Counted from the first letter of the stretch, positions 24,901 through 36,307 are shown. The stretch: DNA of 64,000 nt from Stictocephala bisonia (GCA_035578905.1 JAQJVL010000531.1:439001-503000), one strand, 5' to 3'. The notes: generated by a model from the sequence alone, not told the origin. Made by a program: numbers and translations.

Positions 24901-27900
24901 AAATATGAGGGGCGAATGAGTGTAGATTAACAAGTGTAGTCATTATTACTAACTAAGAGTGGCTGTTCCTCAGAAAGAGCTATTTATCAATAGCCCAGTA
25001 GCAAGGGCAACTAAGGGACCTACAGCTTTACGTGGAATCCGAACATTTGATGGCATGTTACATTTTGCATCGTAGAGACCCACTAAGAAATGATTTCTTG
25101 AAATTCCTGTCCGAAGAGGTAGGAACAGTCCCTCAAAGTTTCCTTTTTCCCATAAGAGTAACATTGGCTTGGCAGTAATTTAATTTAATATTTTATTTCA
25201 AACAGCTTATTCAAAACAAAAATATATATGACCCAATAGCTTGGCTGGTTTGGTTTTCATTGGGTTCATTGGTTTGGTAGAATAACCTTAACCAAAATGA
25301 TTAAGGTTATTTATTCTACTAACTCTGATATGACTGCACTAGTTGCATCACCATCAACTAGTGGACTTGTAAGATTTCCTAAACTATAAAACTTTGTTAT
25401 GTAGGAGAAGGTCAGCAGGAAGAATATTTATATTGATGAAGAGTGAAAACTATATTTTTACTCTCTGAACCTCTTAAGAAACTTGCACAGAGTGAGAAAA
25501 ATGAACACAAGTATGTCTATATTACAAGTTTATTTAAAATCGTAACTAAGTTTTGGCCTGATTGAAACTCTAAGTAAGCTTATGCTAGAAAACTTTAAAC
25601 ACAATAAATTCGTTTTTTAACTTCACTTGCCAGTTAACATGAGATAAGGCTTGTATGTGACTTTAATTCGGCTTGAAAAGTACTGGCTGTCAGCACAGTT
25701 TTATACCTTTCCACTTGCAACCCGCAATTCGAACCCTTAGCCACTTAGCTTTCTAACCAACATAAACTCATACATATTTTGTTGAACATCATTTCAAATG
25801 TATATCAGTTGTAAAATGTACTGAAGCTCTTAAATGTTTAACATTAACAAAACAAATTATCACATTCTCTCTTTGATAACAGGCTGCCATTCTTCATGTT
25901 AAAAATGTGTTACTTGGGTCTGGAGCAATAGTGGGAGAAAAATGGATTCTAGTTACTGGATTTCAACTGGGAGCGTAAGTATTGCATCTGTTTTACCTTT
26001 TAAAATCTATAAATTTGGTTTTCTCTGTGTGGATTAAGATTTTTAACAGAATTATCCAACAAAGAGATGAAAATGGATAAAAGTAAAACCAAAAGAGATC
26101 TTTTCTACTTTTCAACACTGATTACTGTTTTTCATGGTGACTTGTTATATCACCTTACAATGAGTCACCGGGTCCATGAGATCATTTTCGGATCATTGAG
26201 AAAATTAGGTTCGAAATAGTTGCTACTAGAGATTGTAGTAGTGTATATGATTAGGAAAGCAGTATAAAAAAAAAATGAAGTAGTGTTTTATCAACTACCC
26301 CTATTAAAAAAAAAAAAAACTAATCTTTTACATCCTTGAGGTTCTAGTTTTCTTTAAAAAAACAATCCCCAAATTTTTTAGACAATACTGCTAAGCATCC
26401 CCTCAACACACTAATTAAGAGCGATATGGTGTACTTAATTCACAGATTAACATACGTGAGAAAGAAAGGTGTTTATTCTGCTCTACAATTGTAATGCACG
26501 GCCTAGGGACTTGAAAACCATATAGAGTATCAGTGTTTTTAAGTCCAAACTGAAAGAAATCTTGTACGAAAGGTGTCCTTACTCAATACTCAGTAAATGA
26601 GTTACTGTAAGGTTGGAAGTGCTTCAAAATTGTCATAGCAAAATTGAGCCAATATTTGTCTATACATCTTTCTCTTTATTTAAATAGGTTGTGTTTAGGT
26701 AAGGTTAGGATAGGTTAGGGTTATTTATATTTTTAACCTGACATGATCCATACAATAATCTGATTCGGAGTCTGAGCAGAGCAAACTATACTGTAAACGA
26801 ACAGAACAAGTAAACCTAATCCTGTGAATGAATTAGAATAATCAAACTCTTAATATAAATTTAGTAACTTTGATCTGATTTTAAAAAGTAACATACTCCT
26901 GAAAATCCTTTTTTACAGATTTAAGGCAGAGCAGTTAAGGATAAGAGTGGGGAGTAATTCTGCCCTAACGGGGGGTAAATTGTTTACTGTAGACTGTTTG
27001 TACCCTCACCCTATGCACAGTCAGTTTAATAATGATCTTGCGCTGTTGAGGACTTCTGAAGATATGGTAAACAATTCTACAATCCAGATGATTGCTATTG
27101 GTACAAACACTCCCGAACTCGGCACCCTAGCAAACTTTGTTTTGTGGAACACAGTAAGTACTTTTACCTTCTTACTTACATATCTTCCTTCTTCAAGCCA
27201 GTGGCTTTAACCGGAGAGTTCTGGCGTTATCACAAGATGGTAAAACCTATTAATATGACTGAAAAAGTATACACTGGATGTTTTCAATTCATCCAAAAAG
27301 ATAATTGAAAACATATCTACTTCTTTGAGTCTTATCACTAAACGAAGAACAATTTGGAATTTCATTAAAAATTGTGAGGTAATGGTTCTTTTCATCGGTA
27401 GTAGAGGTACATTATCAATTTTATTTGTTTTTTTGACTAACTTTTCAAATTTTTTGTTGATTTTTGGATTACATTTAAACTAAGTAAGACCAGATTGTAT
27501 TATATATCTTTAATTAATGTTACAAATTCAATTTATATTTTAAGAAAACCATTTGTATGGTCAGAGGCAAAATATTGTAAATTAGTATTCTTTGTTTATG
27601 CAACTTGCAATGTGCAAGAAGAGTTTCTTAATTACAAATACAGGTTGTTATAAGATGTAGTGTGTGCACTATTCTGATGTCCTCACTATTGTTACTTATA
27701 ATATTGTCTAGCGCTGTCATTTTACAATGCATTAACAACTATAACACGAGTATTTTTTAAATTCATACTAGATTTTGTATACTCAGAAAACTTAAAGGTC
27801 TCTATACAACTTATCTTACCAAAGTACGTGTTTGGTTAAGAAGGGGGTCAATCACTTTTGGTTGATAGATTGGTGAGAGTTCTAATAGCTCTTGTCTAAA

Positions 27901-30900
27901 TTGCCAGGAATATAGGCATACTTTATGCAATTCTTCTATCCCATACTGTGGTGGATCGACCACAACGCTGTTGATTCGGTAGGTATATATAGCTGGCCAA
28001 AGGGGAAGGGGACGGTATAGCACTAAGTAGTGAGCACCTGAAGCAGGAGGCACCGGAGATCATCCGCTAAGTTTAATTTTTTAATATATATTTATTTTTC
28101 GGCTAATATGTAAAAAACAAAATATAATTATGTTTGCAGGGAGGAGGTAAATTAATATAAAATGGGGGGCTTATAGTAATAATAATAATTAATTAATACT
28201 TATGAGATTTCCCTTAAATGTATATTTTCATTCATTAGTGGCTTGTATATGTATAGTCTTGAAGACAGCTTTGATAGTTTAGTTATTTTGTCTAGGTGAA
28301 CATATTTTTTGGGGGGGATAAATATTTTTCCGTTGTTAATTATTTCAAAAGCTGGCTGTGATAATTTAAGGATCTCGCTTCTTATGGCATTCTCATGTTT
28401 TGATTACTGCTTTGTATTTTTTAATATCAAGTTCTAGCCAACTTCTTAACACTGGGAAAGTTGGCCTTGTCAGTTATAATATTTCGATCCATGGCCATTG
28501 GCCAAGAACCACAGGTACATTACCTGGCCAAAATATTAAATTGATTCACTAATGGTCACCACCCCTCACTTCTAAGTTTATTAAAGCTATAGTTGTAGAT
28601 TGTTTTCCATGAAACAATTTAAAGTGGTGTAAAATTAATAGATTAAAGCTGTATTATCCTGAAGTTACAATTATCCTCCTGAATGTGAGATCTAACCTAA
28701 TCATAATGAAAGTTGTGAGGAATTTCTATAATTTTGTAGTCTTCTCTCATTTAGAACGTCAATTTCGATATCACCTTATGTTATAAAACCCTAGTACTAA
28801 TATATATAGCGTACAGTTTATTGTCAATTACCATTTATTAATTTATTGTTAGGTTAAAGAGCCAGGAATTAGTGTATTTGGAGAGATAGGACATCAACAA
28901 ACTTATGTAAGATTACAATGCCACTAATACCTTTCAGTAGAAAGCAAATGCAGGAACAACACCTTACTCACAAAATTTCTGGTGCCACTGGCACTTTCCT
29001 CAGGTGAGTTGAGAGAGACTGACTCGCTCTACCTACCTCATGAAAGTGCCAGTGGCACAGAAATTTTGTGAGTAAGGTGTTGTTCCTGCATTTGCTTTCT
29101 ACTGAAAGGTATTAGTGGCCTTTAAATCTTAGATAAGTTTGTTGATGTCCTAATATACATTTTAAAGTTTGACTTCTTTGACAAGTTTGCTGATGTCTTA
29201 ATATACATTTTAAAGTTTGTCTTCTTAGAAAAGTTTGCTGATGTCCTAATATACATTTTAAGGTATCACTAAGCTAAATTCAATTCATCAAGCCAGACCT
29301 GCCTCACTGATTTTATTTATGCCAGCTAATCCCTCTGTAAAAGAAAGTGCAGATAGCACTCTTTTACTATGTGATCCAATGTTTGGATTGATTCCCCGCA
29401 ATCACATAACTGATCTAGTGTCAATCTACTTTCATATTTCCAGTAGTTACACCTGGCCATGCCAGACTGAAAGTGATTTAACTGTGTCCTCTCCATACAA
29501 GAGAGGTTCATCCCACATACAGGTATTGACTAATAAGATACTTATATCATATAGCGTCTTCTTATTATATAATATAATAAGAAACTTATATCATCCATCA
29601 ACATGTTCCATGCCATGGTCCAGCTAGTATTGTGCGAGAAATTTGATCTGCTCAACTAGAAGGAGTACATGGGTTTCGAGATTGTAAGCGACCATTCTGA
29701 CGTAGAAGATCCTGTGTAATGTGGGCATTTATGAGGTGAGGGAGGGGGGCAAATGTTATTTGCGTCCAGATCAAATCTTAAAAGATGTACGTACACTTTG
29801 GATAGTTCTAAACAAGTACAACACCTGGCTGCTGGATTGTCATGAATTTGTGATCACCCAGCTATTGCAGCTATGTCACAGTCCTAATGTGACTATAGAG
29901 TATATTTTTAAAAAAAAGCTTCTATTTCAATTTTAAGATTCCAATTTCCTCCACACAAATTTGGTTATACCTGTAGTGTGATATTGCACACTTTATCCAG
30001 CTCCAACAAGTTGTATATCTTATTCGTCTTCTGTTAAGAACTTATTATTTCTGTCCATATTCTATTATGTACATCAGGATTTAATTATTTTACTTATTCT
30101 GTCAATTTTCATGAGATTAAGTATTCTGATAAACATGATAACTATTTTATTATTTATTGACTATTTAAAGAAATATCAAGTTGAAAGCAGCGAGGCAGAC
30201 ATTGTGCCAATATCAGAGTGTAAAGTGTTCTTCCCCGACTTTGAGCTAACGGAGAGCAACATCTGCATGGTACTGGATCATACCCTTCCATACAGTGTAG
30301 TAAGTACTTTGTTTTATAAATATTTTTGCCAAATTAAGTAGAATATGTAAAGTCTTTTCCACCTCTTTAATTGTCAAACTTAAAAGTATACTTGGAACTT
30401 TAATAATCTACACATTTTAAAGTTCTGGAGTCACCTTGAGTGTGATCTGTTATATGAAATAGGGACCGGATATACAAACGTAGCTGTCGAAGCCGTTCAG
30501 AGAAATTCCTCTCATGAATGGATGGAAGTTTCCGGATCTTGGTGAAGTGGTCACTAGTGCAGAACTGAATTTATCAACCTTGTTAGCTCGTCGAGCAGTG
30601 ACTGACCACCAATTTTTTTATAGAGTGCTTTATGCTGGGTCAGTTGAGACTATTGATCTAAGAGTTCCAGAGTATACCTACAGCTCAAGAGATCCATTTG
30701 TTTGTTCATACTTTAGAGTGTGTGATCCAATGGTCAGATGTGCTAGCGTTGCAAACAGGCTTCACCGCCTAGATTTTTTTGACAGCAATAATGGCTGGTT
30801 CTTAAAGCCATTATTAAAAAAACTTAAAGCCCCACTTTAAAACATGTTTCCGGAAACACTGTTTGCAAACTGTTTCCAGTGTTTTTGTGATGTTTCCAAA

Positions 30901-33900
30901 ATGTTTCTCAACTGTTTGCAAACAGTGTTTTCTATTTTCAAGACCAAATGGAAAACATGCAAACATGTTTCCATCTAGAAGACAACATTTTAACGGAAGA
31001 GGGAGCTCGAATGAGTCATCAGGCGTCAGCGGTGCTTTCAGGCGACTTGCAATTATGCAGTACAGTCGAAACCGTTCAAGATATGTACTACTGCATGGAC
31101 CCAGGAACACATTTCAAATTCAATTGAAGAGTTTTATTCCCGTAGAGATTTGTAGGACAAAACATCTCCAGGATACAAGAACAGGTGCATTAACAGTAAC
31201 ATTGTAGAAAAAATTGTTTAACCCACCCACCCACCCCTACACGTTCAGTGGTACTAACCCACCTACCCACCCCTACACATACAGTGTTACATTTTATAAG
31301 AAAGGTGACACCCTAAAGGAAATCGCTAGTTTTTGACGTGAGCACCGATGATATGGACAAATAATAAATAAATAAAAGTTTTGAAAATGAAATTTAGACA
31401 TGAACACAAGGCGTTGTTTGAGAAAAAAGAGGCAGTTCATTCAACAAAGCAAAATTGGTTCTGATAGGTTCGAATACGAACCAAGAACGTCTTTAGTCCA
31501 CATCTCGGGAAACACCGTCCTACTTGTATGGACACAAATGAATGACAAACATTTATGTTTCTCTGTTGTTTCAAAACAGTTGACAAACAGTTTGCAAACT
31601 GATTACAAACATTAAGAAGAAACAATAAACTGTTTGGAAACTGTTTGCAAACTTTCAACAGTTTGTAAACATTGTTTCCATGTGGGGACTAGGCTTTAGG
31701 ATGCTGAAAGCATATGATTATTGTCTCTGTGACTAAAATCACACTCTGCCAGTAAACCCCATTTCTCAACTGTTACATGTTTGGGCCTGAAGGTTAAAAA
31801 ATAAACTGGCCCTGTATCTCATACTGGTAATAGAATTAAACCATTCTATTGATGGAATTGTTAAATTACCACTATAGGAAAATTGCTGTGTCCACAAACT
31901 AGACTTTCAAATTTGATTGATTTAATCATGTCTTATTTTCCAGCTAGTGAAATATTTTTTGGCATTTGATCATTTGATTTCACAAAGATATAAAATCACA
32001 ATCTTGCCGTAATCTACAAATTGCTTATCTTAACTGAGAATTTTGAAAAATACAATGTAAACTATATAATATTTAATAATTACCAGACAGGTACCCAATG
32101 ACATTTCTTTTTAAGCCATTTATTTATTTATAGTGTATACAATATTTCATTTCAGCTACTCTGTCTCATTTGTTTAAAAAATTGTTCAGGCATTTTAACT
32201 TTTGTTGCTTGTATAACCAACCTTGTTGTTGATTTAACTCAGCACAGTTATTTTGGCTATCGCTTTTTGTCTTAGTTAATCCAATATGTCATACACCGAT
32301 AACTTTCTATATCAGTGGTTCTCAACCTGGGGGGCGCGCCCCCCTGGGGGGGCGTGAGAGAATTTCAGGGGAGGCGTGAGGGTACAAAGAAAAAAAATAA
32401 AAAAATATATATTTTGTTAAAAAACAAAAACTTTCAAAACCATCAAATAAACTTTTGTATTTAAATATATCTGGATTTTTATTTTGCATCCCAGCTTTTG
32501 CTAACGTAGAGTTAGCATCGTCAGTTTCATAATTTCACTGTTCTAACTTGAATCAACCAATTATTGACTGGAGGGGAGGCGTGAGCTATCTTCAGTGTTC
32601 AAAGGGGGGCGCCAGTGCTAAAAGGTTGAGAACCGCTGTTCTATATTATATTCAAAAAAATATTAAATAATTTCTTCACTATTCTAACATTTAAATTTTT
32701 TTTTTATATCACATTGATTGTTCTTAATGTTATTATTATCTTAATTCTTTATAGTATCAAGGAAAGAGAAGTTGTTATCAACATTAAGTTCTTTTCAAAT
32801 ATTGTACATCAATTTCCTATTTCAGCTGTACAATGTTACAACAATCTATGATTTAGAATGCATTTCCTTTTTCTCTTCTTTACAGTTTTTAAGGTATGTA
32901 AATTGTAATTCCATGCACTCAACCATTTTCAAAAATCACACCTTACATTTTATACATAGTTTTGTTGTGTAATCAATAAACAAAAATCAACATTCAACAG
33001 GTCACTAGCTAAAAATTTCAACATATGTATATAACACTTTTATAGAATGTGTTTTATAGAAAGTCCAATGGCCTACTGTTATTTTCTATTGCTGTTGTTG
33101 CGCTTAAAAATCATTTATCCAAGCTAATATTCCAATTCTAGTTTGATATATATTCTATATTTGCATAGTAGAACAGATAGAATAGATCCATACATTAACA
33201 ATAAATTATAATTAATTCTTAACAATTTTAATCAAACAATACTATAACATTTTGTATAAACTATGTATTTAATCAGTAGGAAATACTTTACTTAATTAAG
33301 TGTTCACTGTAAAATTGTCCCTAACTATCATACAAAACACAAAATTCCCTGCATAACCCCCCTTCCCCCCTAGTGCAGTGAGTACTTCTATGCTCCCCCT
33401 CCAAGCAAGTCTTAGTTACGCCACTGTAAATGGTTGACAGGAAATTTATAACAGATTAGTTGCTGATTTTGTATTACTGTTTCAAACAACTCAAGTGGCT
33501 CTAACCCTTAAGGCTGTTTGGTCAAACAATTTTCTATTTCAATGACTTTATATCAGCTATTAAATGCCTCTCAAGTAGTTCTTTCATTAAAATTATGTTT
33601 ATAGTTATAAATACACCACCTTAAATATGCGAATTTGGGCTTTCTCTGTACATACAGAATTAAGAAACTATTTTCCCGACTATTCCCAAATTTTAAAAAC
33701 AGACCCTCAAAGAACTGGTCTTGCTCATCAGTTATTTTTAATTACGTAATTTTACTGAAAATTAGTAAATTTGATTTTAAATAATTAATGTTATGTTTGA
33801 TTTTATTTTATTACGACGAGAAATACCATGTCGTGTTTGGCATCTTAGGCCTTTTAATGTCACACAATTTAAAAAATTGACTAACTATACACTCAACTTT

Positions 33901-35993
33901 TGGTTGTACTTTTACCATATTACAATCAAATCGCTACACACATGTACAGCGAGACACAGCATCCGCACTCGCAGGATCGTGCTTAAACGACTTCCTGCAA
34001 TTATACCCCACCCATCCCAGTAATTATCCCCACGGTTGAGTCTCTGTATATGAGTAGATTGCAGTCAGACGTACAATCAGCGCTTTGTGCAGAATTCAGT
34101 TTTCCCTAAAGCCGGCCGAACCGCCTTAACTCTCATATGAATTTGTAACAATATTTACTAATGTCAGTTAATATTATACTATTTATATCTAAAACAAACT
34201 TAATCTCTCCATGTATAATCAACCCTTGGGTTTCCTTTATGTATATGGAACCTCCTGTTTCCTCTATATTCAGACTCTTATATTTTGTAGATATTTAAAA
34301 CACGGATATATAGATTCAGTAATAGCTCTGAATTGGTTAATCATTCATCTTATTCGTGTTCAATTTTTTTTTGGTGATCCTACCCAATGGCTGACGTGTT
34401 CGTACATAAAACAGTATGCAAGATTTGTTTTAAAAAGGTGATTGATAAGGGTGTTAAATGTGAAGGCGATGTGAACGCTGGTACCACCCTGATTGTGTTA
34501 AATTATCAGCCACAGAATATAAAAAGATAGCTGATGGCGTTGTCAATCGTTGGACATGTGAAAGAGTCGACTGTTCGACGCAACTGACTGATCCCCATTC
34601 AACCACACTCAACCTTATACTTAAAAAATTGGATTCACTAGCCACAAAAGAAGATGTTCTTACAGTACACAAAGACATATCTGCTTTGCGTCAGGACATT
34701 ACTAAACTATCCCAAACTGTCTCTGAACTTGTTCCCCGTCTAGCAAAAGCTGAGAATGATATAGTTTCTCTCAATCAAACTGTAAATGCTCTTGAAAAGA
34801 ACACTTCTAATCTTACCTTCGAATCAGTCTGCTTTGAAATTTCTGATCGCTCTGCTAGAAAGCGCAACGTCCTACTTCATAACATTCCTGAAAGTTGTGA
34901 TAATAACAGTGCTGTGAAAAAGTCCCATGATAAGGCCCTAATCACTCGCATATTTGAGGATATTGATCTGTCAGCCCCTGATTTTGTGTACTACAGGCTT
35001 GGTAAACCATCCGCTTCAAAACATAGACCACTCAAGATCATATTTCCTAATGCAGAGACTGCCAATGATCTACTAAAAAAGTTCAATATTGATTCTATTG
35101 CGGGAGATGATTTGGCTAATGTTACAGTATCTCGTGACCATACTCGTGACCATACAAGAACGCAAATATCTTGATGAGTTACGCAAGCAGCTGGATGAGC
35201 GTAAGGCCAGGGGTGAAAAGGAGCTTACTATAAAGTACATTAATGGTACTCCAACCATCGTAACGACTAAAAAAAACTGATTTTCTCCAGTCCAGTGATA
35301 TTATGTGCATATTTTAGTTACTTGTCTAATATTCTCAGTACTATATACTACTTTGTTTTTCTTTTTTCCCCTTGTTTTCTAATTGTCTGCTCTGAGTGAG
35401 ATCATCCAGTTATTAATTATTAGTCACCATTTTCCTAAGCGCTTATTTATTAAATTCTTTCTACTTGTTTCCTATTTCTGTTTCTAATTACTGTATTGTT
35501 ACCACTATTGTGTAAATTATTTACTTATGTGCTTGTTGATTTTCTCATTGATGCATTACTGATTAATGAGCTGATCATAAATTAAGTCACCTTATTGTTG
35601 TTATTTTTTATATTATATTTATTGCATGTTAATTAAACATTAGTTATAATTCAATTGTATTTATGTAAAATTGGCCTTTGGAAGCAATAAAACAATAAAG
35701 CTCCGTTTCCTTGCTGATAAGTCCTGCCTAAAATGTCCCGATTGCTTTCCATTTGTAAAATATTTAAATGCAATTATACAATTATTGATTCTAATAACAA
35801 TTATACTTTATTTTTATAGACTCTGTACGGAAGTCCGCTGGTTGTCAATATGACCTTAATCGGACTCTACATGGGCATTGAAGCCAACACATTCAAGCCA
35901 TATCTCTGCACTAGTCTTGCCCCCCTCAACCAGTGGGTTCAACAGATGATGGCCAATGAAAATGAAACGTTGAGCCTGTTTCCACTGACATAA
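17097..35993 (+). CDS. Secreted serine protease homologue (catalytically dead, S1 family), six exons
   Basis: Six exons (17097-17127, 20337-20476, 25883-25974, 26919-27153, 30171-30299, 35820-35993) join without a frame break into 266 residues, and every intron has GT-AG ends. Residues 2-10 form a hydrophobic signal peptide, so the product is secreted. The trypsin fold is recognisable: GSGAIVGEKWILVTG (residues 69-83), NNDLALLR (125-132), a Cys pair C183/C198 matching Cys168-Cys182 of chymotrypsin, and YGSPLVV (212-218). The Asp of the triad is kept (D127), but the His position is F84 and the Ser position is Y212. The Cys42-Cys58 bridge next to the His is also lost at both ends. It therefore cannot be a normal protease. 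Insect non-catalytic homologues act as cofactors or regulators in haemolymph cascades, saliva or cuticle; which applies here is unknown. No clip domain is seen. Confidence 0.88.
17760..17882 (+). repeat. Possible LINE 3' tail fragment in intron 1
   Basis: A GC-richer patch with a CCTCCACA/TGTGGAGG inverted pair runs into GTGATAAATAAATAAA, a pattern typical of LINE 3' ends. Nothing upstream is recognisable. Confidence 0.3.
18000..19655 (+). other. Intron 1 sequence without recognised elements
   Basis: AT-rich intronic DNA with a (T)18 run at 18823-18840. Short open frames show no similarity that I can name. Confidence 0.4.
19660..20015 (+). repeat. Dispersed repeat family A copy in intron 1
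   Basis: Head GAGACGCTGACACAACTTTG matches the 6355-6672 subfamily. The middle has GTAGTATTGTTCTGATT, and CCAACATGGACACCCCACAC lies further on. It ends about 320 bp before exon 2. Confidence 0.6.
20337..20476 (+). CDS. Exon 2 of the protease homologue
   Basis: Acceptor TTTTCCAG precedes it and donor GTTTGT follows (an alternative donor, GTAAAATG, lies 4 bp downstream but would shift the frame). It encodes the mature N-terminus, SVHIYTLDYKNDGAV to LEFPYM, with one NET glycosylation sequon. The motif FPYM resembles the FPW entry strand of S1 proteases. Confidence 0.75.
20500..22330 (+). other. Intron 2 sequence with microsatellites
   Basis: No exon is supported here; the short open frame at 20769-20975 has no recognised similarity. 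A (CAA)n/(CAAA)n run at 21821-21845 is followed by (TA)n at 21857-21918, broken once by GGC. Confidence 0.5.
22354..23080 (+). pseudogene. Gypsy-like LTR retrotransposon gag fragment
   Basis: A capsid-like reading frame continues in one frame across two stops (22771-22773 TAA and a TGA near 22810). It shows the usual Ty3/gypsy gag order: FIRRLEVFLHLKNQ, LLHALTPQLHQQLYD, YEELVSLLTEFLDPKPS, KQGDENINEFSIALNK, LLQLQFICGLRD and LLQGRTVLSYKEMID, then an alanine-rich helix ending near 23050. No zinc knuckle, protease, reverse transcriptase or long terminal repeat follows. It is an old gag remnant lying in intron 2 of the protease homologue. Confidence 0.75.
23959..24628 (+). repeat. tRNA-derived SINE copy interrupted by a MITE
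   Basis: CGAGCCGGTAGC (23959) matches the head of the SINE at 54541 (CGAGCCGGTGGC). After the MITE, GGACTTTGCGCCTGAGTTA, a B-box-like GGTTCAAATC, then TATGGGGAATGG and GGAGATCGGTCTCTCTTTAA match its body and end in order. The copy is more diverged than the one at 54541. Confidence 0.65.
23993..24439. mobile_element. MITE with TA duplication, inserted in a SINE
   Basis: The terminal inverted repeats are about 30 bp: CAGGGTAGAAAAAAATATGG on the left, and on the right the complement of AAGCGTGGAAAAAAATACGG. Both continue AAACGCTTT-ACAAC. The insertion is flanked by TA (23991-23992 and 24440-24441), as for Tc1/mariner-type elements. There is no coding capacity. Confidence 0.75.
24863..25047 (+). 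repeat. Dispersed repeat family A, 5' part, in intron 2
   Basis: TTCATAAGACGCCGATCTTC, GGCGAATGAGTGTAGATTAA and GGGCAACTAAGGGACC align with the head and first third of the 15293 copy. Confidence 0.6.
25883..25974 (+). CDS. Exon 3 of the protease homologue (lost catalytic His)
   Basis: Acceptor ATAACAG, donor GTAAGT. It encodes AAILHVKNVLLGSGAIVG then EKWILVTGFQLG. In active S1 proteases this strand reads W-V-L-T-A-A-H-C; here Phe stands at the His and Gln at the following Cys. Confidence 0.85.
26919..27153 (+). CDS. Exon 4 of the protease homologue (retained Asp)
   Basis: Acceptor TTTTTTACAG, donor GTAAGTAC. Encodes the central barrel strands including FNNDLALLRT, which keeps the triad aspartate, and ends at FVLWNT, the position of the family's G-W-G segment. 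Confidence 0.88.
27198..27240 (+). repeat. Fragment of the 5S-derived SINE head, in intron 4
   Basis: GCCAGTGGCTTTAACCGG...GTTATCACAAGAT matches the pre-5S head of the copies at 7757 and 61167. The 5S-like core itself is missing. Confidence 0.4.
27300..28850 (+). other. Intron 4 sequence without recognised elements
   Basis: Contains a few short open frames but nothing with family motifs. A GC-richer patch at 27940-28070 is unexplained. Confidence 0.4.
28855..29265. repeat. Penelope-type terminal repeat in inverted duplicate, plus 48-bp tandem units
   Basis: GGAATTAGTGTATTTGGAGAGATAGGAC at the left end matches the repeats at 57345 and 58310 in type. From 28918 to 29115 two ~80-bp arms (TGCCACTAATACC...GTGCCAGTGGCA) face each other around a ~30-bp spacer. 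From 29135 come nearly three 48-bp units of the form AAGTTTGCTGATGTCCTAAT-ATACATTTTAA. The unit resembles the repeat's own end, so it probably arose by local duplication. Confidence 0.6.
29326..29511 (-). pseudogene. LINE C-terminal zinc-knuckle fragment
   Basis: A 61-residue piece with ERTQLNHFQSG, ARCNYWKY, LCDCGESIQTLDHIVKECYL. This is the Cys/His tail found after reverse transcriptase in R1/Jockey-type non-LTR elements (pattern C-D-C-G...Q-T...H-I-V...C). The reverse transcriptase itself is absent. Located in intron 4 of the protease homologue. Confidence 0.65.
30171..30299 (+). CDS. Exon 5 of the protease homologue
   Basis: Acceptor CTATTTAAAG, donor GTAAGTAC. Encodes YQVESSEADIVPISECK to SNICMVLDHTLPYSV. 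The two cysteines match the conserved Cys168-Cys182 bridge. The exon is 129 bp and phase 0 at both ends. Confidence 0.8.
30825..31697. mobile_element. Non-autonomous DNA element with repeated TTTGCAAA palindromes
   Basis: The ends are AAAGCCCCAC (left) and GTGGGGACTAGGCTTT (right), imperfect inverted repeats. Both flanking 100-150 bp are packed with GTTTGCAAAC and GTTTCC motifs on either strand (for example near 30862, 30910, 31580 and 31648). No transposase is encoded. A minisatellite fragment lies inside at 31217-31290. Confidence 0.55.
31217..31290 (-). repeat. Minisatellite fragment, two units
   Basis: CCCACCCACCCCTACACGTTCAGTGGTACTAA then a second similar unit. On the minus strand this reads as the GTGTAGGGGTGGG...TACCACTG pattern of the 56385-56550 array. 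Confidence 0.5.
32313..32638. mobile_element. hAT-type MITE with perfect 8-bp duplication
   Basis: Termini CAGTGGTTCTCAACC and GGTTGAGAACCGCTG are the classical short hAT ends. The element is flanked by TTCTATAT at 32305-32312 and 32639-32646, a perfect 8-bp target duplication. At 326 bp with no reading frame, it is non-autonomous. It lies in intron 5 of the protease homologue. Confidence 0.92.
32650..34360 (+). other. Intron 5 sequence without recognised elements
   Basis: AT-rich with several short open frames lacking known motifs. The last ~300 bp (from about 34030) may be the 5' untranslated part of the LINE ORF1 that follows. Confidence 0.4.
34395..35280 (+). pseudogene. LINE ORF1 with PHD finger and coiled coil
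   Basis: A Cys/His pattern CKICFKKV...VKCEG, then CERWYHPDCVKL and WTCERVDC (34420-34576), is a PHD-type zinc finger as in CR1-like ORF1 proteins. One base appears to be missing after VKCEGD, so the two halves are in different frames. A coiled coil follows (about 34629-34800), then a domain with ARKRNVLLHNIPES and PLKIIFPNAETANDLLKKF (34855-35080). A second frame change near 35150, next to a duplicated CGTGACCATACTCGTGACC-type repeat, precedes the C-terminus ELRKQLDERKARGEKELT. No ORF2 follows; AT-rich sequence runs to an AATAAAACAATAAAG patch near 35687-35701. It acts as an RNA-binding partner in active elements; here it is a relic within intron 5. Confidence 0.7.
35820..35993 (+). CDS. Exon 6 of the protease homologue (lost catalytic Ser), stop
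   Basis: Acceptor TTTTTATAG. Encodes TLYGSPLVVNMTLIGLYMG, then a C-terminal helix with NQWVQQMM, and stops at TAA 35991. The active-site G-D-S-G is replaced by T-L-Y-G. Two N-linked glycosylation sequons (NMT, NET) are present. Confidence 0.88.
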   Translation, partial: TLYGSPLVVNMTLIGLYMGIEANTFKPYLCTSLAPLNQWVQQMMANENETLSLFPLT

Positions 35994-36307
35994 TTATCAG
36001 TGTTTGTTAGCTTACAAAAACTAGTTCAATATAGTCCTCCTTACAATAAGTTAAATGAAAGTTAGAAGGTTAAGTCAATTAAAATGATGGTTTTAATCTT
36101 AACAGTAAGGAGTTTGCGCTAATCTGATAATGGAGGATTAACAATTTACCTACAATACTAAATGAATAATACCTACTAATGTTACGGTTACCACGCCTTA
36201 CCATGTGTGTATGTACCTCCTGATGACTAACAAGTACAATATTTGTATGGTCAACAGCATTTTTCTCAAAATGTCTACGATTTATATACACCCCAGTATA
36301 TAAGGCT

